This document shows, in pieces, positions 1 to 10,379 of a stretch of DNA of 53,044 nt. The first letter of the stretch is position 1; each line of letters begins with the position of its first letter. Position numbers and translations under genes: made by a program. The notes under the pieces were generated by a model. It made no database searches and was not told where the DNA came from. It saw only the letters and a program-made list of their open reading frames with translations. The DNA comes from Hymenopellis radicata (lineage: Eukaryota > Basidiomycota > Agaricomycetes > Agaricales > Physalacriaceae), in the NCBI GenBank assembly GCA_015501595.1, contig JADNRX010000370.1:1-53044 (forward strand). Direction: 5' to 3'.

Positions 1-577
1 GCACCGTGACCTCATACTCGGCACCGTCTTGTCTGTCATGCGTGGCCAATGCGTGGCAGAGGTCTTGGAGGGTGCGTGGAGATTGGAGACTCAGGGGCAG
101 CATCAATGCTCAAAGCGCTGGAAGATATTCCTGCCTAATCCTTTGATCTAATCAGCAGCAGAGGTGGTTGTAGCGGCTAACCACGTTCTGCATTGTGCGG
201 TGAGTATAAGTAAAAGTGGCACTTTTTGAGTACGGCTTTCCGCCGAGGAGCACGATTTCCTGGAGCACCGACTGCTAGCCTCGTCTAGGGCGACATGATT
301 GACCATCAAAAAGCACACTGTCGCGCTCGAATTTTGGATGCCAAGAACGTCGGCTAACACACATGGCAATACATAATTTACCGTAGCAGCCCACACAATG
401 TACATCGACCGCGGGCGTGTGGCCGGGACACGCTAGCGCGGAGCCATGACTGTTTGCTATAATTATGCGCAGGAATGGTTAGCCCCAACTCATACTCATA
501 CTCATACTCTCGTAAGCATCAGCAAGCGCCATTTGCCACCTCTAATTCGATACCACCTTCCTTCCTGAGAATAGTCG
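1..577. other. Non-coding flank, nothing recognised
   Basis: No convincing exon is visible. The stretch lies 3' of the F-box gene on the minus strand. It holds only a short CTCATA microsatellite (about three copies near 489-510). Confidence 0.4.
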
Positions 578-2014
578 TCACCCAGCATAGCCCGCAATCA
601 CGCAGGTAGAGTTTTCAACCGTTACCAGAGAAGCACAATATTTCGCTAGAGTCCGAACGAATTCTTCGTTTCTGGCATACTGATGAACTGCAAACACCCC
701 CGGTAAGTTGAGGCACAACAGTTGAGAACCGATGGTATCCTATGAAATCAGTCAGCAAGTACCTATGCATAGCCAATGCCCAGACATACCGCCGTATCGT
801 CGTCATCGAGGGCAAATGTGAAAGACTCAAGATGAGGGGCATTCTCCACAATAGCCTTCAAGTCTTCGGTGGAAAGGAGGATTTTCCCGTCAAACATATT
901 CAATGCTTTGAGCGATGAAAAGGCTCGAAGCGCTTCTAAGAACATGTCGCGCTTGCCATCCTCGAAGGGCGGGTGCTCTGAAAGTACTGTGAGGCTTTCA
1001 AGTTTGGAGGCGAATTGGAGTTTGGAAGTTGAGAGCACCAGTAGATGGTCCTTCAAATTCTCGTAGCACTGGAAACGTGTCAGGCGAAGATTTAGGCTCG
1101 GAGGACCGTGTGCGAAATCTTCTTGTGGCGCAGGGAGTGCAAGGGATGTGATTTTGTCATGATGGGACAGGAGGAAAGAACGAAAGGGCGTGGGTTTCGT
1201 GGAATCAATGAATGCGTGAAGATCGAGGTCAGCCGCCTCGCGAAGCCTCAGAGTAGTAGGCGCAATGTCGATGGAACGGAAGAGCGTGTCGACATCCCAC
1301 TTTGCGGGCGGGTTGCCGTAAGTCTCCAGCGACAAATATAAGGGTTACGAGATTTGGAGACGCGCGAATCATAGCGACCACGCTGCTCGGTAATTTCCCA
1401 TTGTACACAGCTAGAGAACTTAAGCGCCTGGGATGCGAGAATAGAATATGGGACATACACATCCAACGCGCCGATAGCTTCAAGTGTGTAAGGCCTTTGA
1501 ACCCGAAAAGAGTCGACATGTAATCGTCTAGAACGGTTTCAGCAATGAACAGCTCCCAGTCTGAGGACGCTCACCATAAAAATCATCCCAAAGATGTAAA
1601 CTAAAATTCTGAATGCCTTTGCAAGTCGTTTGAATGGCAGAGAAGATGGTGGGAGTTTCTGCCAGGAGCAGTGTGAACCACGTCAATCCACGTAGAGCCT
1701 TCATATGTTGTAGCGCCGATGCCAAGAGCTCCAGCTCATCCTCCTTGTACTTTGCCGGCTGCCACCAAAAAAATTCAAGTCGTGTACATGGTCTGCGATA
1801 CGCAACTCGTCAATAAGAGTCCGCCATTCGCCTCCGAAATGACGCGTGAACGGAATTGGAATAGCTCCTCATTGTTCTTGAATACGACGTGACGGTACAG
1901 CAGTGGGAAAACCAAGATTCGTATTTGATGAGAGCATAGAGATAAAGAAGTCAATGTCTGAACTGGGGCCTTTTCGAAAATGAGCAGTAGCAGCTCTGTG
2001 GGAAGGACGGACAT
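578..2014 (-). CDS. F-box protein with LRR-like C-terminal region
   Basis: Predicted substrate receptor of an SCF ubiquitin ligase. The N-terminus starting at the ATG at 2014 reads as an F-box (LPTELLLLIFEKA, then hydrophobic L/V spacing typical of Skp1 binding). An in-frame ATG at 2026 would add four residues. Downstream exons are leucine-rich (LTHLKLSARW, LSSLAVYN, LESLTVL, LKALNMFDG), as in fungal F-box/LRR-type proteins. The last intron (GTATGT to CATAG) joins the DDDDTA exon to one starting DTIGSQ, which ends at TGA 578-580. Three places need extra bases to keep frame: near 1825 (GG run), near 1768 (T7 run) and near 1306-1312 (two GGG runs). They look like homopolymer undercalls. The substrate is unknown. 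Confidence 0.7.
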
Positions 2015-2492
2015 TGCGTGGTGCATGATGGTGGTAGGAAAGCAACCTTGATCGGCATACCATCGTCTCAAGCCGAGGCGTGGCCACCAACAACTTGGAC
2101 ATACAACAAATACTAGTTTTCTACCTACCTACCTGAAGACGGCCCGAAGTACAGTATCCGAACTACGCCCGATTCATTATGTTAAATAAGTGTTCATTAA
2201 GTTCCTTGTTCACGTTATACTTATTTTCCTGGGATCTAACTTCGAGTCGACGCTGCGAATTAAGGAAGTTGATTCCGTCGCTGTGGCGTCGCACTTCCTC
2301 CTCGTCTTACAATGAGCAAGTATCTATCTAGTACGCTATCGCGGCGCTTTCAAACACTAATCGCATCTGGGGTTTCCCATACATAACAATTTAATGAAGA
2401 CCAGAAGTGTCGAGATGTACTATGCTACATAAATACACACCAGTGTTATATCTAAATAAAATAACCTAACCCATAGAACTACAAAACTTACA
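2015..2492. other. Intergenic, no feature recognised
   Basis: AT-rich spacer between the F-box gene start and the nucleoporin stop, both on the minus strand. It should contain the F-box promoter and the nucleoporin 3' UTR. No gene-like ORF is seen. Confidence 0.4.
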
Positions 2493-4321
2493 CTACCGCA
2501 ACTCTAGTGGAGGAACAAAATCCGGGACCTTCCCCCACGTAAACCTATCCGCCTTAAACGCCTCCCTCGCCTCCTCCGACAACTTGGCCACATAGTCCGG
2601 CGGCAGCAGAGAATCATACGGCGAGGTCCCAGGACGATACACCCCGGCTTCGCGCCAAAGTCCGGGCCAGCAGGCGACGACCCGCCCATGCTCACACTCG
2701 CCTGCGGTGCCATCGCCGGTGCTTGCAGGAACGACGGACCAGCGAATGCGGACTGGGGCGCAGCAGTTTGGAACGCAGACGTCTGTGGCGGGGCGGATGT
2801 CGCGAACGCAGACTGGGCTTGGGCCCAAAGGGAGAGTTTGCGAGAGGAGCGAAGGCGGAGGTTTGGGTGGCGGTAGGGAAGGCGGACGTCTGCGCGGCAG
2901 GTGCGAACGCGGACGTTTGTGTCGGCTGGCCGAACGCAGATGTCTGCTGCTGAGTATTAGTTTGAATGGGAATACCAAACGCCCAGTCGCAGGTGCGGCG
3001 TTGTTATTACCAGCCTGGGACCAAACGGCGAATTTGCTAAAGGACCAAAAGGCGATGCGCCTTGGTTGGCTGGGGTCTGCTGGCCAAAGGGAGAAGCATT
3101 GTTCTGTGGGCCAAACGGTGAATTGGCTAATGGGGGGATTCCGGATCCTGCGTTATTAGCCGCAGCCGCAGCCGCAGACAAGCTCGAGGGCTGATTGGCG
3201 AATGCTGAAAATCCGCCGCCCCCGCCGCCACTGGCGCCGGTACCGAAAGCGCTTGTGCCTTTATTTGCGTAAGCACTGAAGGCGCCGGTGGCGGGCTTGA
3301 TGACGGAGGATTGCGCAGCTTGGCCGAAAGTAGATGGCTGGCCAAAGGCTGATGGCTGTCCAAACGCTGATGTGGGGGCCGTCGTGCTTCCAAAAGCAGA
3401 TGTCTGCGCAAGTTGTCCAAATGCTGAAGTTTGCGCAGGTTGTCCGAATGCCGAAGTTTGAGCAGGCTTGCCAAATGCAGATGTAGCAGCTGTCGGCTGG
3501 CCGAAAGCCGACGTAGTAGAGGGAGTACCGAAAGCAGAGGAGGTAGAGGGTTGTCCGAATGCGGACTGTCCAAAGGCAGGTTGTCCAAACGCTGACGAAG
3601 ATGAGGAACCGGTTTTGGCGAAAGCACCCCAGATAATGAGTTCTGATGAGCGGTCTTGAATGCCTCTTGAGGATTCGATTTAACATTCTAACGATTTCTG
3701 AGTATAAGCGGATAGTGGGAATAGCAATCGGCGTACGTTGTACGTCTGGTCAGCAGCAGCAATCTTCTGGCTTTCATAATTCACCTGCAGGAGGTTTAGA
3801 AATGAGTTGACAGACAAACGATGCAACTCACGTATTCATTAACATTGCCAGCTTTCAAAGCCTGGGCCGCTTTAACGCGTAATTCCTCGAAGGACTCGTC
3901 CAATCCGGAGACAAGAAGGGGTTCGTGTTTGGCGGGAGCAAATGAAGAAAGCGGCCAAAGCGGTTTCTCGATATGAAGAGTAAGATCTCTTGTGATTGAT
4001 TCTTGTCTATTGTTGAAGTTGAGCAAAAGCGAGCCACATTACAAGGCAGGCGGACGAACGTAAAAGGTAACGTCGTGGATTCGTTCTTTTTTGATGTCGA
4101 CGTGTTTCCCCAGGATGAATCTAGAGGAATCGATATTAGATGAACACTTGAACAAAGGTATAACGCACTTCCAAAACCTCCCTGGTCACCGGGTCCATTT
4201 CTGGGATGCTCATTTCTGCAGGAATCTCCGAATTTACATTGTCCTCGCATGAAGAACTGGCAAACGGCCTAGAAACGCCAGATTAGCATTAATCTGCCTC
4301 GCCGGAAACAGAACTTGCCAT
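2493..4321 (-). CDS. Nucleoporin Nup42/Amo1-like, CCCH zinc finger plus FG repeats
   Basis: FG nucleoporin of the cytoplasmic face of the pore (Nup42/Rip1, S. pombe Amo1, human NLP1 family), which helps mRNA export. The N-terminus begins MAVCQFFMRGQCKFGDSC and forms a C-x7-C-x5-C-x3-H finger. A conserved block follows (IEKPLWPLSSFAPAKHEP, then DESFEELRVKAAQALKAGN), then a long FG domain with TSAFGQP and SPFGP repeats. The C-terminus (SPYDSLLPPDYVAKL to VPPLELR) matches the conserved tail of fungal members. The start codon is followed at once by a 50-nt GC-AG intron (4269-4318). Other introns are inferred near 4130-4171, 4020-4070, 3787-3835 and 3685-3730. The frame breaks at five C/G runs (3627-3630, 3017-3019, 2982-2984, 2821-2823, 2642-2645); one extra base at each restores FG repeats. 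Alternatively a 61-nt intron could replace the two middle sites. Confidence 0.82.
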
Positions 4322-4397
4322 GATGGTCGGGGATCGAGCAGGGAAGTCACACCTGTCACGTCAGGCCAAAAGTGGAAGGCGCGCAACGCGTCTACGC

Positions 4398-4769
4398 AGG
4401 ACCCGTGTTTATACCGCAAGGAGGTTAGATCGAAAATTGACCATTTTGGGATAAATTGTCCGCATTTTCTCTCGGCGCCTCCGAGCCCGGTTTGTCCACA
4501 TTTTTCATCTAACCTCGCATTTTTGGCCCGCCAATTGCCTTTTCTGGAGCTCCCGCCGCGGCGGGACCAAAAATTTCGGGCGCGCCGTCGGCGCGCTACT
4601 CAAATCCGACCAAATCTGTACCCCGGGCAGCATTTTTGTCCGCATTTTCATCTGACCTTTGCCCATAACTTTCGGATTTGTCCGCATTTTCGTCTGACCT
4701 TGGTCGGTAAAATCGAAAAATTTGTCCGCATTTTTCAGGTAACCTCCTCGCCCTATAAACACGGGTCCT
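4398..4769. mobile_element. MITE-like element, AGGACCC termini, 8-bp TSD
   Basis: 372-bp non-coding element. The 30-bp terminal inverted repeats (4398-4427 and 4740-4769) begin AGGACCCGTGTTTATA and match at 27 of 30 positions. Flanking direct duplications GTCTACGC at 4390-4397 and 4770-4777 are exact. Inside are about five degenerate copies of TTTGTCCGCATTTTC followed by TCTGACC. No transposase is encoded. An 8-bp TSD suits hAT-like or KDZ-like transposases. A relative sits at 40353-40631. The insertion lies 77 bp upstream of the nucleoporin start codon. Confidence 0.85.
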
Positions 4770-4777
4770 GTCTACGC

Positions 4778-5218
4778 GTTTCTGGCTGAGCTGCTGACGC
4801 TCAGAAGAGGCCGCCATTTTTGTTATAGGCGGCCGCGGAGAACGCGATCATAATTTTTGAAAAGGCTTGGGTTACTTATCTCCTCTAATTATGCTGTTCC
4901 TTTTATAATAATACACCACCAGCGCCTTTTCTCGGCTCTGGAAGAACAAACACGGTCATGGCTTTCCTTTCATTCTGGAATTTGGCAAAACGCGGTCCTA
5001 GAGTTTGGCTTCATGTCTTGCTGCCCGGCGGGATCACCACAGACCATCAAGGATGTCGTAGCACAGTTGAAGAGATTTTGGTATACTAGCATTCACACCG
5101 ATTGATTCAGATGCACTATCGTATCCTCGTTTCTGAAGGCGCGATAACCTGGTACATTGAGTGTACATGAACATGATTCATTTTGTGCATAGTCGCATAC
5201 TGAAAACATGACGATAAT
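4778..5218. other. Intergenic, no gene recognised
   Basis: Spacer between the MITE and the eL28 stop codon. It should contain the eL28 3' UTR. No supported ORF is seen on either strand. Confidence 0.4.
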
Positions 5219-6120
5219 CTACTCAGCCTCAACGGTGCGTTGAGCCTTCTTCCCCCGGACCTTTTTGGGTGGTGTGGGCTTGGGCTCCTTCTGGGCAGCG
5301 ATAAGAGCGGAGACGCGTGCAAGAGTAGCCTAAAACGCGAGGCGTTAGTTTCGTGTCTTGTGCAAAAGGAGAGAATAAAGAAAAATATAAGTAAAAGATG
5401 TTAGCGCCAATGAGTCGGTCATCCACCATGAAGAAACGATGGGCACCGATAGCGACAAGGCGAGATATCCAACAGGGTTTGATCGGCCCAGATTGGAGAG
5501 GGTTGATATTGCAAACATGTCCACGCCCAACTTTCATGCACTTTTCAGTGGCTCCAGCGGGTTCTAACGAGAGTGCGTCCAGAAGAAAAAAAGGAGGGCG
5601 GAATAAAGAGAATTTAATCATGAAATCGCTACTCACAGTGCGGAGATCCGGTCGGTAGCCGCGCTTGGCGTTTCCAGCAGCAATACCGAGGGCGCGGCGA
5701 CCGCCTGACCGTGCACGAATGGTGGTGACGGCGTGCGACGAGGCAACAGCGCGAGGGGAAGCTTTGGGCTTGCGGGTGGTGATCTTGATACCGTTAGCAG
5801 AGTCAGAGACATCAATGGTCTACCGGAAAGTCAGTGCATATTCGCGATTATTGGCAAAAACACACACCTTGCTGTTCGCTAAGCCCGAAAACTTGTGTGA
5901 GTGGAGGTTACGGAGGTTGCCCTACACACTGCTAAGATTATTGTCGTGGAATCGCAGCCTGACATGGACCTACAGGCTCCTTGGAGAACACAGGTCCTTC
6001 CGTGACTCGCTTCACGATGAAGGAGTTGTTTTTTCTACACAGTCCGTCAATTGAGAGGATAAGGACTGTATAGAGAGCGAAACGAACGCGGAGAAGGAGC
6101 CACTGGAGGTCGGTCGACAT
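5219..6120 (-). CDS. RPL28: 60S ribosomal protein eL28
   Basis: Structural protein of the cytosolic large ribosomal subunit. Exons read MSTDLQWLLLR, then KNNSFIVKRVTEGPVFSKEP, then NLRNLHSHKFSGLANSK, then TIDVSDSANGIKITTRKPKA through GGRRALGIAAGNAKRGYRPDL, and finally ATLARVSALIAAQKEP ending KKVRGKKAQRTVEAE. This is the eL28 (Ribosomal_L28e) signature: the SKEP-NLRNLHSHKFSGLANSK core and a basic C-terminus. Length is about 135-140 aa, normal for the family. The first exon is only 11 codons, common in fungal ribosomal protein genes. The junction of exons 1 and 2 is off by one base next to an A6 run (about 6030). The last intron (about 5331-5637) is roughly 300 nt, far longer than other introns here. 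Confidence 0.92.
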
Positions 6121-6980
6121 GATGAATGAGTTGGCTTGCAGTCGACGCCGTCGAATTGAGAGGCGATCGGGAGGCTGAAACTGTACAGCTGGTGCTTGAC
6201 CAATAGGAGCAAACGGCTTGCACCGCCACAGTCCTAAACGGCTGCCTATTTCGATCTGTGGCGCGCGAAATGAAGAAAACTAACCTCCAAAACTATATAT
6301 CTTTCAGCGCTGAATCCGAATCCGAACGAAAAACATTACTTTTCTTACCTTTCTGCAAAGATATAGCGAGAATGAAAAAAAAATTCAGTAGGGCGATCGG
6401 AGGGAATTGAGCTTGGTGTAAGTTGGATGCTCAATGGATAGCCCCAACCCACATACAGGGAGGGTTTTGAAAATTTCAAGGCAATCCGAGTAAAGCCTGG
6501 AGAGTTATGGAACGCGTCGCGTCCCAGCCGGCCCATGAAAAGCTCATATCTCAACCACCATCCAAGATTTGAACTGATTCACTTGGGAACTTCGATTCAG
6601 CGGGAAAAAATGCATAGTTTGGGGGCTTCATGTCAAAAATCCTCATTTCCCATGACTCTTGTGGCGCCCCCGTGCAACCTCAGAAGAAGAAGCGACCGCG
6701 TTCCGATCGACGCTTCTGAATCTCTGCGCGATTAGGAAGCGCGCATCAGGATCTTATTGTAAGCGTCAACAATTACACATTATGGCTCGTTGAGGCGCGG
6801 TCAGATTGCAAGTCGAACGTAGACGAGTAAACCCTGCTGACTCTGAAGGTACATTTGGACTGCGATCGTGCGCACGTCAACAAGTCTCTTGTTCGTCTCT
6901 CCTCGTATTCAATCCTCGGAATTTGGCCGCCACCCACCTTCCCTTTACTTCACAATGCTTGGAAGTGGAGGAGAAAAAGT
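6121..6980. other. Intergenic: eL28 promoter and DUF2235 3' flank
   Basis: 860 bp between the eL28 start and the DUF2235 stop, both on the minus strand. It should hold the ribosomal protein promoter. I could not identify a specific known motif, and the ORFs here look random. Confidence 0.35.
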
Positions 6981-9041
6981 TCAATCAACCCAGGTCGGGA
7001 CAACCTCAGGCTTCCACTGAGATCGCGGCTTGTAGTTCAACCCTTCCGCCTCCATACGCAGTTTGACGGACCTATGTACCTTTATACCGTCATGATGCTG
7101 GCGCGGAATGAAGCGCGAACGACCACGGTTGACTCTGCATAGATAACACGTCAGACAAAGCCCAAGCGTATATCTAACGAGAACACTCACGTTATCGCCT
7201 TTGTCCACGAGTTGTCCGAATTTTGAAACCTGAGCTTGGCCGGGATCCACTCGAGGAGCCACCATATCTTGGAAATCTCGAGCTGATCATATATCGGGCA
7301 CACCGCGTCCATTATGTCTGCGTCCTCTTCCGTGGGATGGGCCGTAGGCTGGGGGCAGGTGACGGGCGGCGGGCGTGGTTTGACTTCGGGGAAGAGCGTC
7401 GTGGGATCGAGACCCAAGTTCTTGAGCAGCTCGGCGTGGAACATGATCCCCGTCTTGAGCAGGAAGCATTGGCGGATCATCCAGCGCAGAGGGATGCGCG
7501 CGAGGCTGTTGCGGACCTCGTTGGCTACCGATCCACCGCCGACATCTGTTCAAGAAGATCAGCCAGGTATATGGAGGACCTAATGAGGGAGGTACTAACC
7601 GCAGTGACACCCAGCGAACCACACTTCTTCGATATCAGTTTCTTCGTTCTCGTGTGGGTGGTCCTGTGTATGGGCAGCCTCAAATGCTCTCTCATACGCC
7701 ACGAGGGTCTTCTCGTTGGGATGCTTCGATTTCCTCTGTCTCGCAGAAGGCATTTCGCCCGGCTTGACGCCCTTCTCGTGGACATGGCGGTGCCAAAACG
7801 AGGGAATGAAGCGGACGCGGCGTTCGTCCAGCGCGAGCGCATGGCGGAAATGCCGCACGTGTGTGTTGGAGGCGGTGAATGGGAGACGGCGCGGGAATAC
7901 GCCTACAGAGCCGACTGTGTCCCTATCGTGGGTGTAAGTAGTATGGGAGAAGAGGGAGATAAGACATACCAAACGCCAAGGAACTCGATATCTACGTCGA
8001 TGGAGAAGGCCTTCTTGAACTCCGCGCTTTGGGTCCATCCGATCTCATCCTCGCGGGAGTACATTTTGTACGCGAAAGGAACCTGCTGATGATTGCATCG
8101 CGGCAAGAGTCCGACCTACACACGGTGAAGTTTAAGAGAAGGATTTCGAGGCTTAACGCGAACGGGTACTTTGTGGATCCTACATAGTCGGTGTTAGTAC
8201 GGGCGCGAACTTGATGAAGACGGTACTAACATTCCTGCCAACGCACGCGCCGTCTGGGGAGATTCAGAATATGGATGATATTAGTCATAAGGCTCTTACA
8301 TAGGCACCCCGTGAAAAACTGCGGAGATGTCAGTTTCTGGCGTTGTTCGCTTCGATGAGGAGGACTAACCCGAATATGCATATCTTATCCCCGGCTTCAT
8401 CTAGCGCAAAGTCAGTTTGACGTTGATGACGAGCTAATAGCGGGAGGAGTACAGTTTTGCATAATAAACTCGTAGCCACCTAAGATGATAAGCTCAGTAG
8501 GAGGAGCACCAAATCTTTGGGGACGTACCCATGACATGAGCATTGAGATGCACGCCAACCATCGTGTCGAAGATCCTGTTGAAGCGGGCAGTCATAGGGG
8601 ATGCAATTTGCGGAACGGAATAGGTGCCAATGCCAGCCTGGCAGAAAACGTTGGTCACGTTGAACAAGAGAATAAGGACGAACATACCTGATAATACACT
8701 AGCTGCTTGCTGCAATCATCCTTTTTGAGTGTGGCGAAAAAATTGACGACGTTTGAATTCTATGAACATGAGTGAGATAGTGCGCAAACTTGGACGACCA
8801 ACGCTGACGCACGTCGCTGTCGAACTGGTCACCTAGTGAAGATAGTTAGGACACCGTTTAGTGACGACTGCCTATCGGTACCTGTCCCATCGAAGCACAA
8901 CACCAAGGTGCGATTGGCGTGTTGAGGCGGTATGATCTCGTCAAGCTTTGAAGGAAAGTATTCCGTTGTGGGCGAGGATGTCGTCTCGAAGCCGGGATAC
9001 TTGTCGGTACTGTCGTTGGACGCGGAAGCAGAGGCAGCCAT
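6981..9041 (-). CDS. DUF2235 alpha/beta-hydrolase-like protein
   Basis: Predicted hydrolase of the DUF2235 family, related to type VI phospholipase effectors but widespread in fungi, where the function is unknown. The start ATG at 9041 gives MAASASASNDSTD. It is followed by the diagnostic block NRTLVLCFDGTG, an exon with AGIGTY...HLNAHVM (about 8530-8650), AGDKICIFG joined by an intron to FSRGAY (about 8310) and TARALAGM (about 8245). Together these give the GFSRGAYTARALAGM nucleophile elbow (GxSxG) split over several small exons. The C-terminal half has VDIEFLGVWDTVGSVG, FRHALALDERR, EVWFAGCHCDVGGG and RIPLRWM, all typical. It ends VPTWVD at 6981. About ten exons with 45-60 nt introns are inferred. 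Confidence 0.85.
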
Positions 9042-10379
9042 AGCGAATGCAGGTAGCGAATAGCGAAGAACGTCCACGGTATATATACCTGCTAGGGTTT
9101 ACCTCAACTTCGACATTCATTACACCCACGTTTGATTGCGATTAGCGCGGCGGAATCATTCTCGCTGTCAGAAGCATCACCGGAAAAGACACGAGACCGG
9201 CATATAACATTCAAGTCGTCATCAAACAGTCGGGTTGGAAGACCGGCGCAGTATAGACCGGATGTTTGAGCGGCTCAACCTCAGGCCTAACAAATGCCAC
9301 GACTCAGTCTTTGAGAAAATGAAGACAAGTGTTCGCATACCTGACAAACTCGAATCGAATTCACATACAAGTGCTTCTTCGTTACCTCAGAAGCGGCGGT
9401 AACGCCTTCTTTCCTGCCAAAATAATGACTTGACGGCTGGGGACGTGGTGGGGATTAGGCAAGCGTTTCTACCTCTTGATCGGGCAACTTTCATCCCGAT
9501 CAGGTAATCGCTTCCTTTCTTCTCAACGCACTCTGCTCACTCGCGTCGTGGGCTCACTCGCCCGTGACAGAAGCCTCTCCGAGTGAGCAGATCTGCTGAC
9601 CTGACTTGCTGGAGGTCCACACCAACTTGAAGATCTTGTCTTGGCGAGGGATCATGCCACACGAATGCCTCCCGCTCTATTGAGCGCGTTAATGCTCGTC
9701 TGGCATGAGCTTTCGACTCGGACTAGATGAAGCTTACACAGACTTCTCTCGCAAGCAGCAGTAGATAATGAATTTCTAGAGTACATAGTATACAGCAGAA
9801 AGGGTGGTGATTGTCAAGTCAAGTAAACAAGCCCGTTGTGGCGCTCAACTAGGCAGTAATTGTCCATCGCGACGGGAAGTGGGTCGTGATCAGCCAAGAT
9901 CTACCCCGTTTGTCTCTGCAGGCAAAAGTTACAGTCCAGTGCTACCCAAAGGAGTCATGTCCAATCAGGGATTAACCAGATGCGTCTCAACGAGAACTAA
10001 GTGTTGCAATCAAAAGACGCTGATGCAGGCTTCCATGATTTGCAAGACTACCGTAATCGCGCAGAGATAAGGCAAAATCACAAGAACGCGTCTCGTGGGG
10101 GAGACGACATCAACGGGAAAGGATCAGGTGTGGATGTGAAGTCCAGACAGAGGGATAACGTCGAAACCAGTAAGCAGGGCGAAAGGGTTTGAAGGAAAGT
10201 ATCGTACTAGTATGAAACCCAAAGATACCAAGTGCGAGCGATAAACCACAAGGCGATGTATGCCCTCGATGTTCCCGAACACTCCTTACTCTACACTCAT
10301 CAATATTGCCGTGCTTTCTAATGTGGTCCAGAACCTTAGGAAACGAATATATCGAGTTTTCTATACAAACTGTACATTT
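9042..10379. other. Intergenic, nothing recognised
   Basis: 1.3 kb between the DUF2235 start and the aminopeptidase stop. A TATATATA run at about 9080-9087 may belong to the DUF2235 promoter. Small plus-strand ORFs around 9800-10190 show no domain or splice pattern, so I do not call them. Confidence 0.35.

Noticed and set aside
2957..3019. A 61-nt GTAATA...ACTCAG intron in the FG region of the nucleoporin
   Set aside because: It has an attractive branch site and keeps frame, but the alternative (one extra base in CCC and in GGG) gives natural FG-spacer sequence and agrees with three other breaks in the same gene. Kept only as an alternative.
7223..8089. 288-codon plus-strand ORF
   Set aside because: It lies opposite the well-supported DUF2235 exons and its product has no domain; it is an antisense shadow.
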